A stretch of 45,056 nt of DNA from JBBSMX01 sp038232935. Its GTDB lineage: Bacteria; Bacteroidota; Rhodothermia; Rhodothermales; JANQRZ01. Under the pieces are notes generated by a model, which worked only from the letters and a program-made list of their open reading frames with translations, made no database searches and was not told the origin of the DNA. Numbering within the stretch: the first letter of the stretch is position 1; the number at the start of each line of letters is the position of its first letter. Made by a program: the position numbers and the translations under genes. This document shows positions 43,791 through 45,056 of the stretch, in pieces. The stretch covers positions 1-45,056 of the forward strand of contig JBBSMX010000019.1 in NCBI GenBank assembly GCA_038232935.1. Reading direction: 5' to 3'.

Positions 43791-45056
43791 ATGAGCTATT
43801 CCCGACGCACCTTTCTCAAAACCGGCGCGGCTGGTACCGCCGCCTCCCTCGTCACCGGCCCGGCGGCCTGGGCGAGCGCGCTCCGCTCGCGCGCCGACCT
43901 CGTCCTGCGGCCCTACCCGCACCCGCTGATGCCGGCGCTCGAGTGGGCCTATGCCACGACGCCCGACGGCGACGCCTTCAAATCCCCCATCGAGATCACG
44001 CAAGAGGGGATCGTCGTGCCCGAGACGGTGGGCGCGCGGCCGTTCGCCGTCAACGCGAAGTGGTACGTCGAGGGCTTCGGGTTCGTGTGGCTGGAGGCCG
44101 ACAACGCCGGGCAGTTCTACACGGCCGACGACTTCCGGGGCGAGCGCGTGCGCAACCTCAACGTCGAGTTCGCCCGGAGCTACGTCGCCCGCAACGCCGC
44201 GACGATGGCGCGGTATGCAGGGACGGGGACGGGCTTCTCTTCCGAGGTCCACGGGCTCCACGACATGGCGCAGGAGCTGCTGGAGACCGCCGAGCGGCAG
44301 GGCGGCGAGGCGGCCGGGGAGACGGCAAATCAGTCGCTGCTCTACGCGCTCTGGGCAGGGGAGAAGACCGAGCTGGAGCACGCCTATTCCGTACTCGCCC
44401 AGCCGCGAACTGGCGAGTTTCACTTCGGCTGCGAGACGCGGCAGTACATCTGGGCGAAGTCGGAGGCGATGACGGAGCGGTTCGAGGACGTGTTCAACTT
44501 CGCCACCGTCACGCACTATGTGTGGGATACGTGGTACCCCGTGTTCGAGCCCTCGGAGGGCGTGTACCGGTGGGGGATCAAGGACGACATCGTGGACTGG
44601 CTCGTCGAGCAGGGGATCACCGTCGAGGGACGCCCGCTCGTCTGGTTCCACCCCGCCGTCACGCCGGAGTGGCTGAAGGCGAAGTCGTTTTCCGAGGTGA
44701 AGTCATACGTCGAGAACCACGTCCGCAATCTCGTCGGCCACTACGGCGATAAGGTGCTGCACTGGGAGGTCGTCAACGAATACCACGACTGGGCGAACAT
44801 CCACGACTTCACGCCGGAGCAGATCACCGAGGTCGTCCGCCTCGCCTGCGAGACGACGCACGAGGTGAACCCCCGCGTCAACCGGCTCATCAACAACTGC
44901 TGCCCCTACGCCGAGTACGCCGCCGACGGGTACACCGCCCACGGCTCCGGCCTCCGCCCGCTCCGCACCCCGCGCCAGTTCGTCGCCGACCTCGTCGAGG
45001 CCGAGGTGCCGTTCGAGACCGTCGGCGTCCAGATGTACTTCCCCGAGCGCTCGCTC
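43791..45056 (+). CDS. Tat-exported GH10-family protein, copy 3, 3'-truncated by the window edge
   Basis: The frame is open from the ATG at 43791 to the last base, 422 codons. It begins with a Tat motif (YSRRTFLKTGAAGTAAS), then the same N-terminal domain (LEWAYATTPDGDAFKSPIEI, KWYVEGFGFVWLEADNAG) and GH10 core. The acid/base is Glu330 (WEVVNEYHDW); the conserved NNCCPYAEY is present; the nucleophile lies beyond the window. It is more divergent than copies 1 and 2. It starts 27 bp after copy 2, so all three are in the operon under O4. Confidence 0.88.
   Translation, partial: MSYSRRTFLKTGAAGTAASLVTGPAAWASALRSRADLVLRPYPHPLMPALEWAYATTPDGDAFKSPIEITQEGIVVPETVGARPFAVNAKWYVEGFGFVWLEADNAGQFYTADDFRGERVRNLNVEFARSYVARNAATMARYAGTGTGFSSEVHGLHDMAQELLETAERQGGEAAGETANQSLLYALWAGEKTELEHAYSVLAQPRTGEFHFGCETRQYIWAKSEAMTERFEDVFNFATVTHYVWDTWYPVFEPSEGVYRWGIKDDIVDWLVEQGITVEGRPLVWFHPAVTPEWLKAKSFSEVKSYVENHVRNLVGHYGDKVLHWEVVNEYHDWANIHDFTPEQITEVVRLACETTHEVNPRVNRLINNCCPYAEYAADGYTAHGSGLRPLRTPRQFVADLVEAEVPFETVGVQMYFPERSL

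Noticed and set aside
41757..44651. 964-codon open frame opposite the GH10 genes
   Set aside because: It spans two gene junctions of the real plus-strand genes and reads like their complement, so it is a shadow.

Overview
The window is high-GC DNA from what looks like a member of the Rhodothermia/Rhodothermales branch of the Bacteroidota-like phyla. The signs are a type IX secretion C-terminal sorting domain (17768-18853), a PorV/UPF0164-type outer-membrane protein (25032-26114), a TonB-dependent receptor with a carboxypeptidase-regulatory-like N-terminal domain (19887-22760), weak Shine-Dalgarno usage and strongly GC-biased third positions. The assignment is an inference from gene content; no rRNA or other marker is present.

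Layout. (a) 1-4070: a GH63/MGH1-like glucosidase cut by the left edge, followed by a GH133 amylo-alpha-1,6-glucosidase. (b) 4108-7200, minus strand: a PEGA-domain Ser/Thr kinase and a TPR/beta-barrel outer-membrane protein, convergent with (a). (c) 7201-9505: a gene-poor stretch with a small membrane protein, two strong hairpins, a possible small RNA and a decayed IS481-family element interrupted by two short palindromes. (d) 9725-43763 and to the right edge: a roughly 35-kb carbohydrate-utilisation locus, all on the plus strand. It holds an NHL protein, a PhyH dioxygenase, a D-lyxose isomerase-like cupin and a LacI regulator; a lipoprotein, a binding protein, two sugar ABC permeases and a CBM9-like T9SS cargo protein; a zinc dehydrogenase, a TonB receptor, a large secreted protein, a PorV-like protein and a GH106-like rhamnosidase; ribokinase, RbsD, an aldo-keto reductase, a clan-A glycosidase, an AllA-like cupin, a DUF6259-like TIM-barrel protein and a xylose-isomerase-like TIM-barrel protein; then a GH42 beta-galactosidase, an MFS transporter and three tandem Tat-exported GH10-family proteins, the last cut by the right edge.

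The unifying signal is a near-perfect LacI/PurR-type palindrome with core CAAACGTTTG at four places, 9764, 13526, 30561 and 36638, plus a degenerate copy at 13344. Each lies just before the first gene of a transcription unit. The only LacI-family gene in the window (12266-13315) sits in the first of these units. The simplest reading is one local regulon: surface and periplasmic enzymes cut a complex glycan, TonB, ABC and MFS systems import the pieces, and isomerases, dehydrogenases and kinases feed them into central metabolism. The substrate is not readable from sequence. The enzyme set (GH10-like, GH42, GH106-like, clan A, ribose/lyxose handling) points to a mixed pentose/galactose/rhamnose-containing polysaccharide.

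No SusD-like protein, no ABC ATPase, no tRNA or rRNA and no CRISPR array were seen. Family names come from reading motifs, without database searches.
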